Notes under the pieces: model-generated | Told to the model about the DNA's origin: nothing | The model's database searches: none | What the model saw: the letters and a program-made list of their open reading frames with translations, nothing else | Shown: in pieces, positions 32,622 through 41,245 of the stretch | Layout: each line of letters opens with the position of its first letter | How positions within the stretch are numbered: position 1 is the first letter of the stretch | Program-made: the position numbers and the translations under genes | Source: Mycolicibacterium celeriflavum | Lineage (GTDB): Bacteria; Actinomycetota; Actinomycetes; Mycobacteriales; Mycobacteriaceae | Assembly: GCF_010731795.1 (NCBI RefSeq) | Contig: NZ_AP022591.1 | Coordinates: forward strand, 4,464,001 to 4,528,000 | Direction of reading: 5' to 3' | DNA length: 64,000 nt

Positions 32622-35146
32622 GTCGGTGCCGCCAGTTCGATCTCGATGGTCAGCCCGCCGCCGGGGGTGTCGGTGGCGGCGATCGTGCCGCCCATCGCCT
32701 CGACGAAACCGCGCGCCACCGAAAGCCCCAGCCCGACACCGATGCTGGTGTCGTGGTCACCCGACCGCTGGAACGGTGCGAACATGCGTTCCTCGGCGCC
32801 GCGGCGAACGCCGGGACCCTCGTCGACGACCGCGATCAGCACCCGCTCGCCGACCTGGCCGGCCGTCACCCGTACCACGCTGTCCTGGGCATACCGCAAT
32901 GCGTTGTCGAGGAGGTTGGCCAGCACCCGTTCGAGCAGGCCGCCGTCGGCGAGCGCTACGGCATCACCCACGTCGACCTTCACCCGTTCGACGCCGCGCC
33001 TACGGAAGCCCGTGGCACCCTTGCTGATTCCCAGCAGCGCTCGCTGCACCGTCTCCTCGAGATACACCGCCCGCAGTTCCGGTTTCACAACACCCGCGGC
33101 GAGCCGTGACGAATCGAGCAGGTTGCCGACGAGCGCGGTCAGTTGGTCGATCGACTCTTCGATGGTCGCGTGCAATTCGGCGGTGTCCTCGGCGGAGAAC
33201 TCGACGTCATCGCTGCGCAGGCTCGACACGGCGGCCTTGGCTGCAGCCAGTGGGGTGCGCAGGTCGTGGCTGACCGCCGACAACAGGGAGCGCCGCAGTT
33301 CGTCTGCTTGGGAGATCGCTTCGGCCTTACCGGCTTCCTCGGCGAGTTCGCGTTGTTTGACCAGACCCGCCGCTTGTTTCGCGACCGCTGTCAGCACTCT
33401 GCGGTCGCGGGCGCGCAGCTTGCGGCCGGCCATCAACATCCAGAACTCGTCGTCGCCGACTTCGATTGCAGTGTCGGCGGATTCGACCGTCACGCACGGA
33501 TCGGTTCCGACACAGGCGACGAGGTCACCGTCGGGGTGCTGGTCGGTGACCCGCAACAAGCTGACCGCGCGTTGGGAATACGTCTCCCGAACGCGCTCCA
33601 ACAGCGCGACGAGATCAGCGCCGCGCAGCACGGATCCGGCGAACAATGCGAGCAGTTCGGCCTCCTGGGACGCCCGCCTGGCCTCCCGCGTGCGCTTGGC
33701 GGCATTGTCGACCAGCACAGCGACGGCAACAGCGACAGCCAGCAAGACCACGCTGGTGATCGCGTTGTCGGGCCGGGCGATATCCAGCGTGTAGCGCGGT
33801 TCGATCAGAAAGTAGTTCAGCAGCAGGCCTGACAACACCGCCGACAGCGCAGCGGGCGCCACACCGCCGAGCAGAGCCACCACCAGCACCCCGACGAAGA
33901 ACAGCGCACTTTCGCCACCGACGTCGAGCATGGGGTCCAAGACCAGAGCCAGCACCGCACACAGCGCCGACGGGACCAACACCGCAGCCAGCCAGGAGGT
34001 CAGATATCTGTGGCGAGGAGCGGTCCGCGCCCACACCGACTCCCGGTGCGCCTCCGGGTGAGTGACCATGTGCACGTCGATCGACCCGGACTGCTGAACC
34101 ACCGACGCGCCGATGCCTTCGTCGAAGATCCGCGCCCACCGTGACCGGCGCGACGTGCCGATGACCAACTGCGTCGCGTTCTCGTCTCGCGCGAAATCCA
34201 GCAAGGCGGTCGGTACGTCGTCGCCGACAACGGTGTGCACCGTGGCGCCCAAGCTGGCGCTGAGTTCGCGAACCTTACCCATCTGCGGCGCGGAGACACC
34301 CGAGAGGCCGTCGCCGCGAACAACATGCACCACCAACAGTTCCGCGCTGGACTTCGAGGCGATCCGAGATGCCCTGCGCACCAGGGTCTCCGACTCCGGA
34401 CCGCCGGTCACCGCGACGACCACCCGCTCGCGGGCCTCCCACGTGGCGGTGATCTGGTTCTCTTCGCGATACTTCTCCAGCGCGGCGTCGACCTGATCGG
34501 CGAGCCACAGCAGCGCCAGTTCGCGCAGCGCCGTGAGGTTGCCTTTGCGGAAGTAGTTCGACAGGGCCGCGTCGACGCGCTCGGGCCCGTACACGTTGCC
34601 GTGAGCCAGCCTGCGCCGCAATGCTTCCGGGGTGATGTCGACGAGCTCGATCTGGTCCGCGGCGCGGACCACCTCGTCGGGCACCTTCTCCTGCTGCTCG
34701 ATGCCGGTGATCTGGGTGACGACGTCGTTGAGGCTCTCGAGGTGCTGGACGTTGACCGTCGTGATGACGGTGATGCCGGCGTCGAGCAGTTCGTCGACGT
34801 CTTGCCATCGCTTTGGATTCTTGGAGCCGGTGGTGTTGGTATGGGCCAACTCGTCGACCAGAACCACCTGCGGTCGACGGCGCAGCACCGCTGCCACGTC
34901 GAGTTCTCCGAAGCCCTTGCCGCGGTATTCGATCGTCTTCGGCGGGATCGTCTCGATGCCGTCGAGCAGATCGGCCGTCTTCTTGCGGCCGTGCGTCTCC
35001 ACCACCGCGGCGACCACGTCGGTGCCCCGTTCCAGCCGCCGGTGTGCCTCGCCGAGCATCGCGAAGGTCTTGCCGACCCCGGGTGCCGCGCCCAGGTAGA
35101 TGCGCAGTTCACCGCGCTTCTTGCGGTGGTCGGACGGATCGGTCAC
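32618..35146 (-). CDS. kdpD: Sensor histidine kinase KdpD
   Basis: A ~842-residue membrane kinase sensing K+ limitation. Order of domains: KdpD N-terminal ATPase-like domain with Walker A GAAPGVGKT and Walker B VVLVDELAHTN; a universal-stress domain (~250-370); four membrane helices (~395-490); GAF; HisKA with phospho-His in SAVSHDLRTPLAA; HATPase_c with DEGPGVRRG and GLGLSVARGFVEAMGG. I favour GTG 35146 (VTDPSDHRKKRGELR); GTG 35161 adds five codons and overlaps kdpC by eight bases. Confidence 0.95.
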   Translation of the reverse strand: MTDPSDHRKKRGELRIYLGAAPGVGKTFAMLGEAHRRLERGTDVVAAVVETHGRKKTADLLDGIETIPPKTIEYRGKGFGELDVAAVLRRRPQVVLVDELAHTNTTGSKNPKRWQDVDELLDAGITVITTVNVQHLESLNDVVTQITGIEQQEKVPDEVVRAADQIELVDITPEALRRRLAHGNVYGPERVDAALSNYFRKGNLTALRELALLWLADQVDAALEKYREENQITATWEARERVVVAVTGGPESETLVRRASRIASKSSAELLVVHVVRGDGLSGVSAPQMGKVRELSASLGATVHTVVGDDVPTALLDFARDENATQLVIGTSRRSRWARIFDEGIGASVVQQSGSIDVHMVTHPEAHRESVWARTAPRHRYLTSWLAAVLVPSALCAVLALVLDPMLDVGGESALFFVGVLVVALLGGVAPAALSAVLSGLLLNYFLIEPRYTLDIARPDNAITSVVLLAVAVAVAVLVDNAAKRTREARRASQEAELLALFAGSVLRGADLVALLERVRETYSQRAVSLLRVTDQHPDGDLVACVGTDPCVTVESADTAIEVGDDEFWMLMAGRKLRARDRRVLTAVAKQAAGLVKQRELAEEAGKAEAISQADELRRSLLSAVSHDLRTPLAAAKAAVSSLRSDDVEFSAEDTAELHATIEESIDQLTALVGNLLDSSRLAAGVVKPELRAVYLEETVQRALLGISKGATGFRRRGVERVKVDVGDAVALADGGLLERVLANLLDNALRYAQDSVVRVTAGQVGERVLIAVVDEGPGVRRGAEERMFAPFQRSGDHDTSIGVGLGLSVARGFVEAMGGTIAATDTPGGGLTIEIELAAPT

Positions 35147-35153
35147 ATGCCCA

Positions 35154-36020
35154 TCATCCACCTGACGTCAGCTTCTCGAGGGCGGTGTTGAGGGCGAGCA
35201 CGTCGACGGTCGGCTCGCCGAGGAACCCGAGCACCCGGCCGTCGGTGTTTTCGGCGACGAGCCGGCGGATCTCGTCGGTCTGCACACCGCGTGCCGCCGC
35301 GACCCGGTTGACCTGGATGTCGGCGTAGGCGACCGAGATGTGGGGGTCGAGTCCGCTACCGCTTGCCGTGACAGCGTCGGCGGGCACCGCGGGATCGGCG
35401 GGTGCACTGCCGCGGATCGGCACGATCTGGCCGATGCTGTAATCCTCGCCGGGCTGCCTACATTCGACGCGCACGCCCTCGTAGGTGTCGAGGAACGGTG
35501 TCTGCGTGGTGTCACACGGCTCGTTGACGCTGACGACCCGCGTCGGATTCACGACGTTGCCGCGCGCGTCGCGGGGCCCGATGACCGAAAGCACCGCGCC
35601 GACACCGCCGCCCGTGCAGAACGGCCGCGACCCGTCGACACCGTCCAGTTCGCCTATCGTGTTGCTGCGTTCGCAGATGAGGGTGAGCAAGCTCGGTTTG
35701 TCGGGCGCGTCGACGATGCTCTCGGGCCCGAGATTGCTCGCGCCGGTGGCCAGGGGGTCGTAATTGCCTGCGGACGGCCGGCTCAGGAAGTACTGCGGCA
35801 GTGGGTTGCCGTCGGCGTCGGTGAACGACTGTCCGATCAGGCTGCTGCCCACCACCTTTCCGTCCGCCTGGACGAGAGAACCGTCGGCGTTGGCGCGTAG
35901 GCCGGGGATCTGGGCGATCAACCAGATGAGCACCGGGTAGGCAAGGCCGATGATGACGGTGAGCACCAGCAGCGCCCGCAGGGCGGCGGTGTGTTGCCGA
36001 ACGAGTTGAGAAAAGTTCAC
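35154..36020 (-). CDS. kdpC: Potassium-transporting ATPase subunit KdpC, with an extra internal segment
   Basis: KdpC is a single-span subunit that stabilises the K+-transporting complex. One helix at residues ~13-36. Conserved motifs FLSRPSAGNYDP, GASNLGPES and VPADAVTASGSGLDPHIS frame the family core. The protein is 288 residues, against ~190 in E. coli. The extra ~90 residues (about 115-210) lie between those motifs, on the outer side, and contain four cysteines (116, 135, 169, 187) that could form disulphides. GTG start is one base after the kdpB stop; an upstream in-frame extension overlaps kdpB and lacks similarity. Confidence 0.93.
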   Translation of the reverse strand: MNFSQLVRQHTAALRALLVLTVIIGLAYPVLIWLIAQIPGLRANADGSLVQADGKVVGSSLIGQSFTDADGNPLPQYFLSRPSAGNYDPLATGASNLGPESIVDAPDKPSLLTLICERSNTIGELDGVDGSRPFCTGGGVGAVLSVIGPRDARGNVVNPTRVVSVNEPCDTTQTPFLDTYEGVRVECRQPGEDYSIGQIVPIRGSAPADPAVPADAVTASGSGLDPHISVAYADIQVNRVAAARGVQTDEIRRLVAENTDGRVLGFLGEPTVDVLALNTALEKLTSGG

Positions 36021-36021
36021 G

Positions 36022-38166
36022 TCACATTCCCGGGAAGAGTTGGATGACGAGGTCGATGAGTTTGATCCCGACGAACGGGGCAACGATGCCGCCCAGCCCG
36101 TAGATGGAGAGGTTGCGGCTCAACAACTTCGACGCGTTGCTCGGTGTGTAGCGCACGCCGCGAAGCGACAGCGGAATCAGCGCGATGATGACCAACGCGT
36201 TGAAGATCACCGCCGACAGGATCGCCGACTGCGGGCTGTGCAACCGCATGATGTTGAGCAGGTCCAGGCCGGGAAACAGCGCGACGAACAGGGCGGGGAT
36301 GATCGCGAAGTACTTCGCGATGTCGTTGGCGATCGAGAACGTGGTCAGGGCACCGCGGGTGATGAGCAGTTGCTTGCCGATTTCGACGATCTCGATGAGC
36401 TTGGTCGGATCGGAGTCGAGGTCGACCATGTTGCCGGCCTCTTTGGCCGCCGACGTCCCGGTGTTCATCGCGACGCCGACGTCGGCCTGCGCGAGTGCGG
36501 GCGCGTCATTGGTGCCGTCGCCGGTCATCGCAACGAGCCTGCCACCGGCCTGCTCCTTCTTGATCAGTGCGATCTTGTCCTCGGGGGTGGCCTCGGCAAG
36601 GAAGTCGTCGACGCCGGCCTCGTCGGCAATCGCTCTGGCGGTCAACGGGTTGTCGCCGGTGATCATGACGGTGCGGATGCCCATGCGGCGCATCTCGTCG
36701 AACCGCTGACGCATACCTTGTTTCACGACGTCCTTGAGGTGGATCACGCCGAGCACCGAGGCGGTGCCGTCGCGGACCTGACCGACGACCAGGGGAGTGC
36801 CCCCCGCGGCGGAGATGCCGTCGACGATGTCATCCAATTGCGGTGAGACGCGGCCGCCCTCGGCGCGGATCCAATCGGCCAACGAACCGGCGGCGCCCTT
36901 GCGCAGCTTGTGCCCGCCGCCGAGGTCGACGCCCGACATCCGGGTCGTGGCGCTGAACTGCACCCAGTCGGCGTGTTCGAGTTCGCCGGGGGTGCGGGCG
37001 CGCAGCCCGTACTGCTGCTTGGCGAACACGACGATCGAACGGCCTTCCGGCGTCTCGTCGGCGAGGCTGGACAATTGCGCCGCGTCCGCCAACGTTTCCT
37101 CTGCGACACCGGTCATCGGGACGAACGCGGCGGCCTGACGGTTGCCGAGCGTGATGGTGCCGGTCTTGTCGAGCAGCAGGGTGTTCACGTCGCCGGCAGC
37201 CTCCACGACACGGCCCGACATCGCGAGCACGTTGCGCTGCACGAGCCGGTCCATCCCGGCGATGCCGATGGCCGACAACAGCGCGCCGATGGTGGTCGGG
37301 ATGAGGCACACGACCAACGCGACCATCACGATGCCGCTGATGCCGTCACCGGTCAGCGCCAGGCTGTCCGGGACGCCGGGGTTGTTGGCCTTGGAGTAGA
37401 TGGCCAGGGGTTGCAGTGTCGCGACGCCGAACACGAAGATGATCGTCAGCGACGCCAGCAGGATGTTCAGCGCGATCTCGTTGGGCGTCTTCTGCCGGTT
37501 GGCGCCCTCGACGAGCGCGATCATCCGGTCGATGAAGCTCTCACCCGGCTTCTGGGTGATCCGCACGATGATGCGATCCGACAGCACGGTGGTGCCGCCG
37601 GTGACCGCGGACCGGTCGCCGCCGGATTCGCGTATTACGGGCGCAGACTCGCCGGTGATCGCCGACTCATCCACCGACGCAATGCCTTCCACTACATCGC
37701 CGTCACCGGGGATGGTCTGGCCGGCTTCGACGACGACGACGTCACCCTGTTGCAGGAGCGGCGCGGCAATGAGTTCCTCGCGGCCGGGTGCGCCGGAGGA
37801 CCAGCCGGTCAGGCGCCGGGCCATGGTGGCCGACTTGGTCTTTCGGAGTGTCTCTGCCTGCGCCTTGCCGCGGCCCTCAGCCACCGCCTCGGCGAGGTTG
37901 GCGAAGATTACCGTCAGCCACAACCACCACACGATCAGCCACGCGAACCACGAGGGCTCGGTAAGGGCCAGCAGACTGCTCCACACCGCGCCGAGTTCGA
38001 CGATGGCCATGACCGGATTGCGCCACAGTGTGCGCGGGTCCAGTTTGCGCAGTGCGTCGGGTATCGACGTCCACAACAACTTCGGATCGAGCAGTCCACC
38101 CTGGATTCGCGTGGGTGCCTTGGGTCTCTGCTCCATTGGAGCGGGGGCAATGGTGGCTGCGGACAT
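36022..38166 (-). CDS. kdpB: Potassium-transporting P-type ATPase subunit KdpB
   Basis: A 714-residue P-type ATPase that powers high-affinity K+ uptake. The phosphorylation motif is LLLDKTGTITLGN; the hinge is VAMTGDGTNDAPALAQADVGVAMNTG; actuator motif GESAPVIRESGGD is present. ATG 38166 overlaps the kdpA stop by one base (TGATG). The open frame continues upstream only as a shadow of kdpA. Confidence 0.97.
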   Translation of the reverse strand: MSAATIAPAPMEQRPKAPTRIQGGLLDPKLLWTSIPDALRKLDPRTLWRNPVMAIVELGAVWSSLLALTEPSWFAWLIVWWLWLTVIFANLAEAVAEGRGKAQAETLRKTKSATMARRLTGWSSGAPGREELIAAPLLQQGDVVVVEAGQTIPGDGDVVEGIASVDESAITGESAPVIRESGGDRSAVTGGTTVLSDRIIVRITQKPGESFIDRMIALVEGANRQKTPNEIALNILLASLTIIFVFGVATLQPLAIYSKANNPGVPDSLALTGDGISGIVMVALVVCLIPTTIGALLSAIGIAGMDRLVQRNVLAMSGRVVEAAGDVNTLLLDKTGTITLGNRQAAAFVPMTGVAEETLADAAQLSSLADETPEGRSIVVFAKQQYGLRARTPGELEHADWVQFSATTRMSGVDLGGGHKLRKGAAGSLADWIRAEGGRVSPQLDDIVDGISAAGGTPLVVGQVRDGTASVLGVIHLKDVVKQGMRQRFDEMRRMGIRTVMITGDNPLTARAIADEAGVDDFLAEATPEDKIALIKKEQAGGRLVAMTGDGTNDAPALAQADVGVAMNTGTSAAKEAGNMVDLDSDPTKLIEIVEIGKQLLITRGALTTFSIANDIAKYFAIIPALFVALFPGLDLLNIMRLHSPQSAILSAVIFNALVIIALIPLSLRGVRYTPSNASKLLSRNLSIYGLGGIVAPFVGIKLIDLVIQLFPGM

Positions 38167-39836
38167 CAATGGATTCCTTCGGCGAGTGGGCCCAGCGCGA
38201 GCATGGGAAGGAAGGTGAGGGCGACCAGGATCAGCGTGACACCGGCGACCATGCCGACGAACTGGGGCCGGTGGGTGGGCAGCGTGCCGACCGACTCTGG
38301 TGTTTTGCCTTGGCGAGCCAGCGATCCGGCCAGCGCGAGGACGAAGATGATCGGCAGGAACCGGCCGAAGAGCATCGCTAGCCCCAGTGCGGTGTTGTAC
38401 CACTCGGTGTTGACCGACAGACCCGCGAACGCCGAACCGTTGTTGTTGCCGGCGGAGGTGAACGCGTAGAGCACCTCCGACAGGCCGTGTGGTCCGGTGT
38501 TGAGCATGCCGGCGCGCTGACCGAGCATCGCCATCGCCAGGGCAGTGCCGGTCAGTACGATAAGGGGTGTGACGAGGAAATAGGTTGCGGCGAGCTTGAT
38601 TTCGTGTGGAGTGATCTTCTTACCGAGGTACTCCGGCGTGCGGCCGACCATCAGTCCGGCGATGAACACGGTGATGATCGCGAGGATCAGCATGCCGTAG
38701 AGGCCCGAACCGACGCCGCCGGGGGCGATCTCGCCGAGTTGCATGTTGAACAGCGTCATCATGCCGCCGAGGCTGGTGTAGGAGTCGTGGAACGAGTTGA
38801 CCGCGCCGGTCGACGTCAGCGTCGTCAGGTCGGCGAACACGGCGGAGTTCGCGACGCCGAAGCGCTGCTCGACGCCTTCGGTGGATGCGCCGAGCGCGGT
38901 GGGAACCGTTCCGTGGTGCTGCAATTGGAAGGTCAGGATCAGCGTGACGCTGAGCAGCGCGATGGTCGACATGACCGCGACGATCGCGTAACCCTGCTTA
39001 CGGCTGTCGACCATGCGGCCGAAGGTGCGGGGTAGCGAGAACGCGATGCAGGACAGCAGGAAGATCTCCACCCAGTTGGTCCATGCAGTGGGGTTTTCGA
39101 ACGGGTGCGCGGAGTTGGCGTTGAAGAAGCCGCCGCCGTTGGTGCCGAGCAGCTTGATGACTTCCTGGCTGGCGACCGGACCGCCGGGGATGGTCTGTTG
39201 GGCACCGGTCAACGTGGTGACGACCTGATCGTGCAGGCCGAAGTTCTGGATCACCCCGCCGGCGACGAGGATCGTCGCGCCGATGATGGAGATTGGCAAC
39301 AAGATTCGGATGGAGCCGCGGGTGAGGTCGACCCAGAAGTTGCCGAGTTCGGTCGTATTGCGTCGGGCCAGGCCACGGACGAACGCCATCGCGACGGCCA
39401 TGCCGACCGCGGCGGAGACGAAGTTCTGCACCGCCAGGCCGGCCATCTGCACGAGGTGGCCCTGGGTCGACTCGCCGGAGTAGGCCTGCCAGTTGGTGTT
39501 CGTGACGAAGCTGACCGCGGTGTTCCAGGCCAGCGCGGGGGTCATCGGGGTGCCTGGGTCGCCGAGGTGCAGCGGCAGCGTGCCCTGGACCAGTTGAAGG
39601 ACGAACAGGAACAGCAGGCTGACCGCGGAGAAGGCGAGCACGCTGCGGGCGTAGGCGCCCCAGGTCTGTTCGGCGTTCGGGTCGGCGCCGATGAGCCGGT
39701 AGAGGACGCGCTCACCGTGCAGGTGCTTCTCGGAGGAGTAGACCCGGTAGATGTAGTCGCCGAGGGGCACGTGGACGAGGGCCAACCCGATGATTAGCGA
39801 GATGAGAAAGAGAACGCCCGCGGTGGTCGTGCTCAT
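38166..39836 (-). CDS. kdpA: Potassium-transporting ATPase subunit KdpA
   Basis: A 556-residue channel-like subunit of the SKT superfamily with about ten helices and four pore loops, forming the selectivity filter of KdpFABC. Family segments seen: NTAVSFVTNTNWQAYSGES, KLLGTNGGGFFNANSAHPFENPT, TSTGAVNSFHDSYTSLGG, and FTSAGNNNGSAFAG. Each contains one filter-type loop. ATG overlaps the kdpF stop. Confidence 0.97.
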   Translation of the reverse strand: MSTTTAGVLFLISLIIGLALVHVPLGDYIYRVYSSEKHLHGERVLYRLIGADPNAEQTWGAYARSVLAFSAVSLLFLFVLQLVQGTLPLHLGDPGTPMTPALAWNTAVSFVTNTNWQAYSGESTQGHLVQMAGLAVQNFVSAAVGMAVAMAFVRGLARRNTTELGNFWVDLTRGSIRILLPISIIGATILVAGGVIQNFGLHDQVVTTLTGAQQTIPGGPVASQEVIKLLGTNGGGFFNANSAHPFENPTAWTNWVEIFLLSCIAFSLPRTFGRMVDSRKQGYAIVAVMSTIALLSVTLILTFQLQHHGTVPTALGASTEGVEQRFGVANSAVFADLTTLTSTGAVNSFHDSYTSLGGMMTLFNMQLGEIAPGGVGSGLYGMLILAIITVFIAGLMVGRTPEYLGKKITPHEIKLAATYFLVTPLIVLTGTALAMAMLGQRAGMLNTGPHGLSEVLYAFTSAGNNNGSAFAGLSVNTEWYNTALGLAMLFGRFLPIIFVLALAGSLARQGKTPESVGTLPTHRPQFVGMVAGVTLILVALTFLPMLALGPLAEGIH

Positions 39837-39925
39837 CAGAACCGCTCCGGGAACAGCAGGGCGGCGAAAAGGAACACCGCGACGAGGATGGCCAGCACGA
39901 GGCCGACGGCGTTGCCGTAGCTCAC
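39836..39925 (-). CDS. kdpF: Small subunit KdpF
   Basis: A 29-residue single-helix peptide (start VSYGNAVGLVLAILVAV, ending LLFPERF), matching KdpF, which stabilises the KdpABC complex. GTG 39925 overlaps the stop codon of another small membrane-peptide gene. The stop shares one base with the kdpA start. Confidence 0.88.
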   Translation of the reverse strand: MSYGNAVGLVLAILVAVFLFAALLFPERF

Positions 39926-40005
39926 AGGCGCTCGACCAACTTCTGGACCAAGCCGAGGACGGCGAAGACCGCCACCGTCAGCGCGATGTAGACCACGACG
40001 GACAT
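39922..40005 (-). CDS. 27-residue membrane peptide encoded ahead of kdpF
   Basis: Not a standard Kdp subunit. A 28-codon frame gives a peptide beginning MSVVVYIALTVAVFAVLG and ending VQKLVERL: one hydrophobic helix with a short basic/amphipathic end. ATG has CGGAG six bases upstream, and the stop overlaps the kdpF start (TGTGA), so translation is coupled to kdpF. I recall similar short frames ahead of kdpF in other actinobacteria. A regulatory or assembly role in KdpFABC is an inference. Confidence 0.75.
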   Translation of the reverse strand: MSVVVYIALTVAVFAVLGLVQKLVERL

Positions 40006-40026
40006 GGCACTCCGAGACGTTTACAG

Positions 40027-40045
40027 GGCGCCGGATTTCGGCGCC
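40027..40045 (-). promoter_or_regulatory. Hairpin in the kdp leader
   Basis: GGCGCCG (40027-40033) and CGGCGCC (40039-40045) form a perfect 7-bp stem with a five-base loop, 22 bp before the first kdp reading frame. It could be part of the 5' leader or a terminator-like element. No U-tract is seen. Confidence 0.45.
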
Positions 40046-40085
40046 ATTTCCAAGCAAACGTGGAGTTCAGCGGCGCGGGCGGGGC

Positions 40086-40103
40086 CTTGACGGTTTCTTG
40101 ACG
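40086..40103 (-). promoter_or_regulatory. Candidate KdpE-binding direct repeat
   Basis: CTTGACG occurs twice (40086-40092 and 40097-40103), spaced exactly 11 bp start to start, about one helical turn. That arrangement is normal for OmpR-family regulators such as KdpE. It lies 81-98 bp upstream of the first kdp reading frame (minus strand). Confidence 0.5.
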
Positions 40104-40223
40104 TTCCGGTCGCCGGCCTTTACGACTTCGATGCGCCGAGTGTTTGGTTGACGCACGTTGTCGTCGCTGGGACGGTCCTCAATCCGATACTCGACGCGTT
40201 GGGTAGCGTTCTCATCGGCTGAC

Positions 40224-40297
40224 GCCCCCATAGCCCAATTGGTAGAGGCCGCGGACTTAAAATCCGTCCAGTGTCGGTTCGAGTCCGACTGGGGGCA
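40224..40297 (+). tRNA. tRNA with anticodon UAA (Leu)
   Basis: A 74-base cloverleaf. The acceptor GCCCCCA pairs perfectly with TGGGGGC (40290-40296), discriminator A40297. Anticodon stem GCGGA/TCCGT closes the loop CTTAAAA, giving anticodon UAA, which reads the leucine codon UUA. T arm GTCGG-TTCGAGT-CCGAC. CCA is not encoded (ACCG follows). The variable loop is only five bases, whereas bacterial leucine tRNAs normally carry a long variable arm. Confidence 0.9.
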
Positions 40298-40300
40298 CCG

Positions 40301-40795
40301 TCACCGTGTCGACAGGTACTTCTCGAGCTTGTCCAGCTGCGCCTTGTAACCCCACTTCATGCCGAACGCGGCCATCTTGGCCTTCGGGCCGATGTCGGTG
40401 ATCGTGACGTGCAGATGTACGACGGTCATCCCGTCGTTTTCGGTGAGCGTGACGTCGTTGGTGTGTTGGATCGTCGAGCCCTCTTCATCGCCTTCGGTCC
40501 ACGATCGGGCGTCGTAGGTCAGCCGAGAAGGTTCCTCGATCCGGGTGAACGTGCCCGCCATCGGCCAGCGGGTGCCCTGGTACTTGCCCATGGCTTCACC
40601 CGCCTCCATGACGATGTAGACCTTGCCGCCGACCTCCAGGTCGATCTCGCATTCCGGCACGAAAGTCTTTTCGGGGCCCCACCATTGCCGCAGCATGTCC
40701 GGCTCCGTCCACGCCTGCCATACCGTTTCGAGCGGGGCGCGGTATGAGCGTTCGAGGTGCAGGTTCTTGGTCTTCTTGAACATTTGCATCAGCAT
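40301..40795 (-). CDS. SRPBCC/AHSA1-domain protein
   Basis: A 164-residue protein of the START-like fold (activator-of-Hsp90 homology group). Typical start LERSYRAPLETVWQAWTEPDMLRQWWGPE; later GGKVYIVMEAGEAMG and the C-terminal helix KAQLDKLEKYLS. Such proteins have a hydrophobic cavity; their ligand is generally unknown. It lies 48 bp downstream of, and on the same strand as, an ArsR regulator. This ArsR-SRPBCC pairing is common in actinobacteria. AAGGA seven bases before ATG 40795. Confidence 0.85.
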   Translation of the reverse strand: MLMQMFKKTKNLHLERSYRAPLETVWQAWTEPDMLRQWWGPEKTFVPECEIDLEVGGKVYIVMEAGEAMGKYQGTRWPMAGTFTRIEEPSRLTYDARSWTEGDEEGSTIQHTNDVTLTENDGMTVVHLHVTITDIGPKAKMAAFGMKWGYKAQLDKLEKYLSTR

Positions 40796-40843
40796 GGTGA
40801 GTCCTTCAGGTTCTCGGTAGAGGCGGTCTCGTCGGTAAAGCGA

Positions 40844-41191
40844 TCAGTGGTCGGTCAAGTCGTCCGTCCTCTCGGTGATGGACTCGAGATAGCTGCCCAG
40901 CGAGTCGAGTCGCGTCTCCCACAGTTGCGCGAAAGACTCCGCCCAGCGACCGATCTCTTCGAACGGCGCGGCCTCGAGATGGTAGATCCGCTGGCGAGCC
41001 AGAGCTTGGCCGGCGACGATCCCCGAATCACCCAACACTCGAAGGTGTTTGCTCACCTGTGGTTGACGAATCTCGAGTGTCTCGGCGATCTCGCCCACCG
41101 AAAGCGGTCCTGCGCGCAACAATTCGACGATTCTCAGGCGGCTCGGCTCGGCAAGCGCTCCGAAGGTCGTCGACTGCACGCTGACGAACAT
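40844..41191 (-). CDS. ArsR-family transcriptional regulator
   Basis: A 115-residue winged-helix repressor: ALAEPSRLRIVELLRAGPLSVGEIAETLEIRQPQVSKHLRVLGDSG is the ArsR core with recognition helix QPQVSKHLRVL. No cysteine metal site of the classical alpha-3 or alpha-5 type is seen, so it probably senses something other than a metal. ATG 41191 (GTG 41179 is possible) lies directly beside a perfect palindrome. Likely autoregulated, and likely to control the SRPBCC gene and the divergent NmrA-type gene. Confidence 0.88.
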   Translation of the reverse strand: MFVSVQSTTFGALAEPSRLRIVELLRAGPLSVGEIAETLEIRQPQVSKHLRVLGDSGIVAGQALARQRIYHLEAAPFEEIGRWAESFAQLWETRLDSLGSYLESITERTDDLTDH

Positions 41192-41199
41192 ACGTCCCT

Positions 41200-41225
41200 G
41201 ACATATTCCTGTCAAGGAATATGTC
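41200..41225. promoter_or_regulatory. Perfect palindrome between arsR-type and NmrA-type genes
   Basis: GACATATTCC (41200-41209) and GGAATATGTC (41216-41225) are perfect 10-bp inverted repeats around TGTCAA. The site lies 9 bp upstream of the ArsR-type start and 20 bp upstream of the divergent gene. A TTGACA hexamer sits in the centre on the minus strand. Size and position fit an ArsR dimer operator. Confidence 0.75.
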
Positions 41226-41245
41226 GACGCGGCTACCGTGGAGCC

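Noticed and set aside
38167..38403. Upstream extension of kdpB
   Set aside because: Overlaps kdpA out of frame; similarity to KdpB begins at ATG 38166, which overlaps the kdpA stop.
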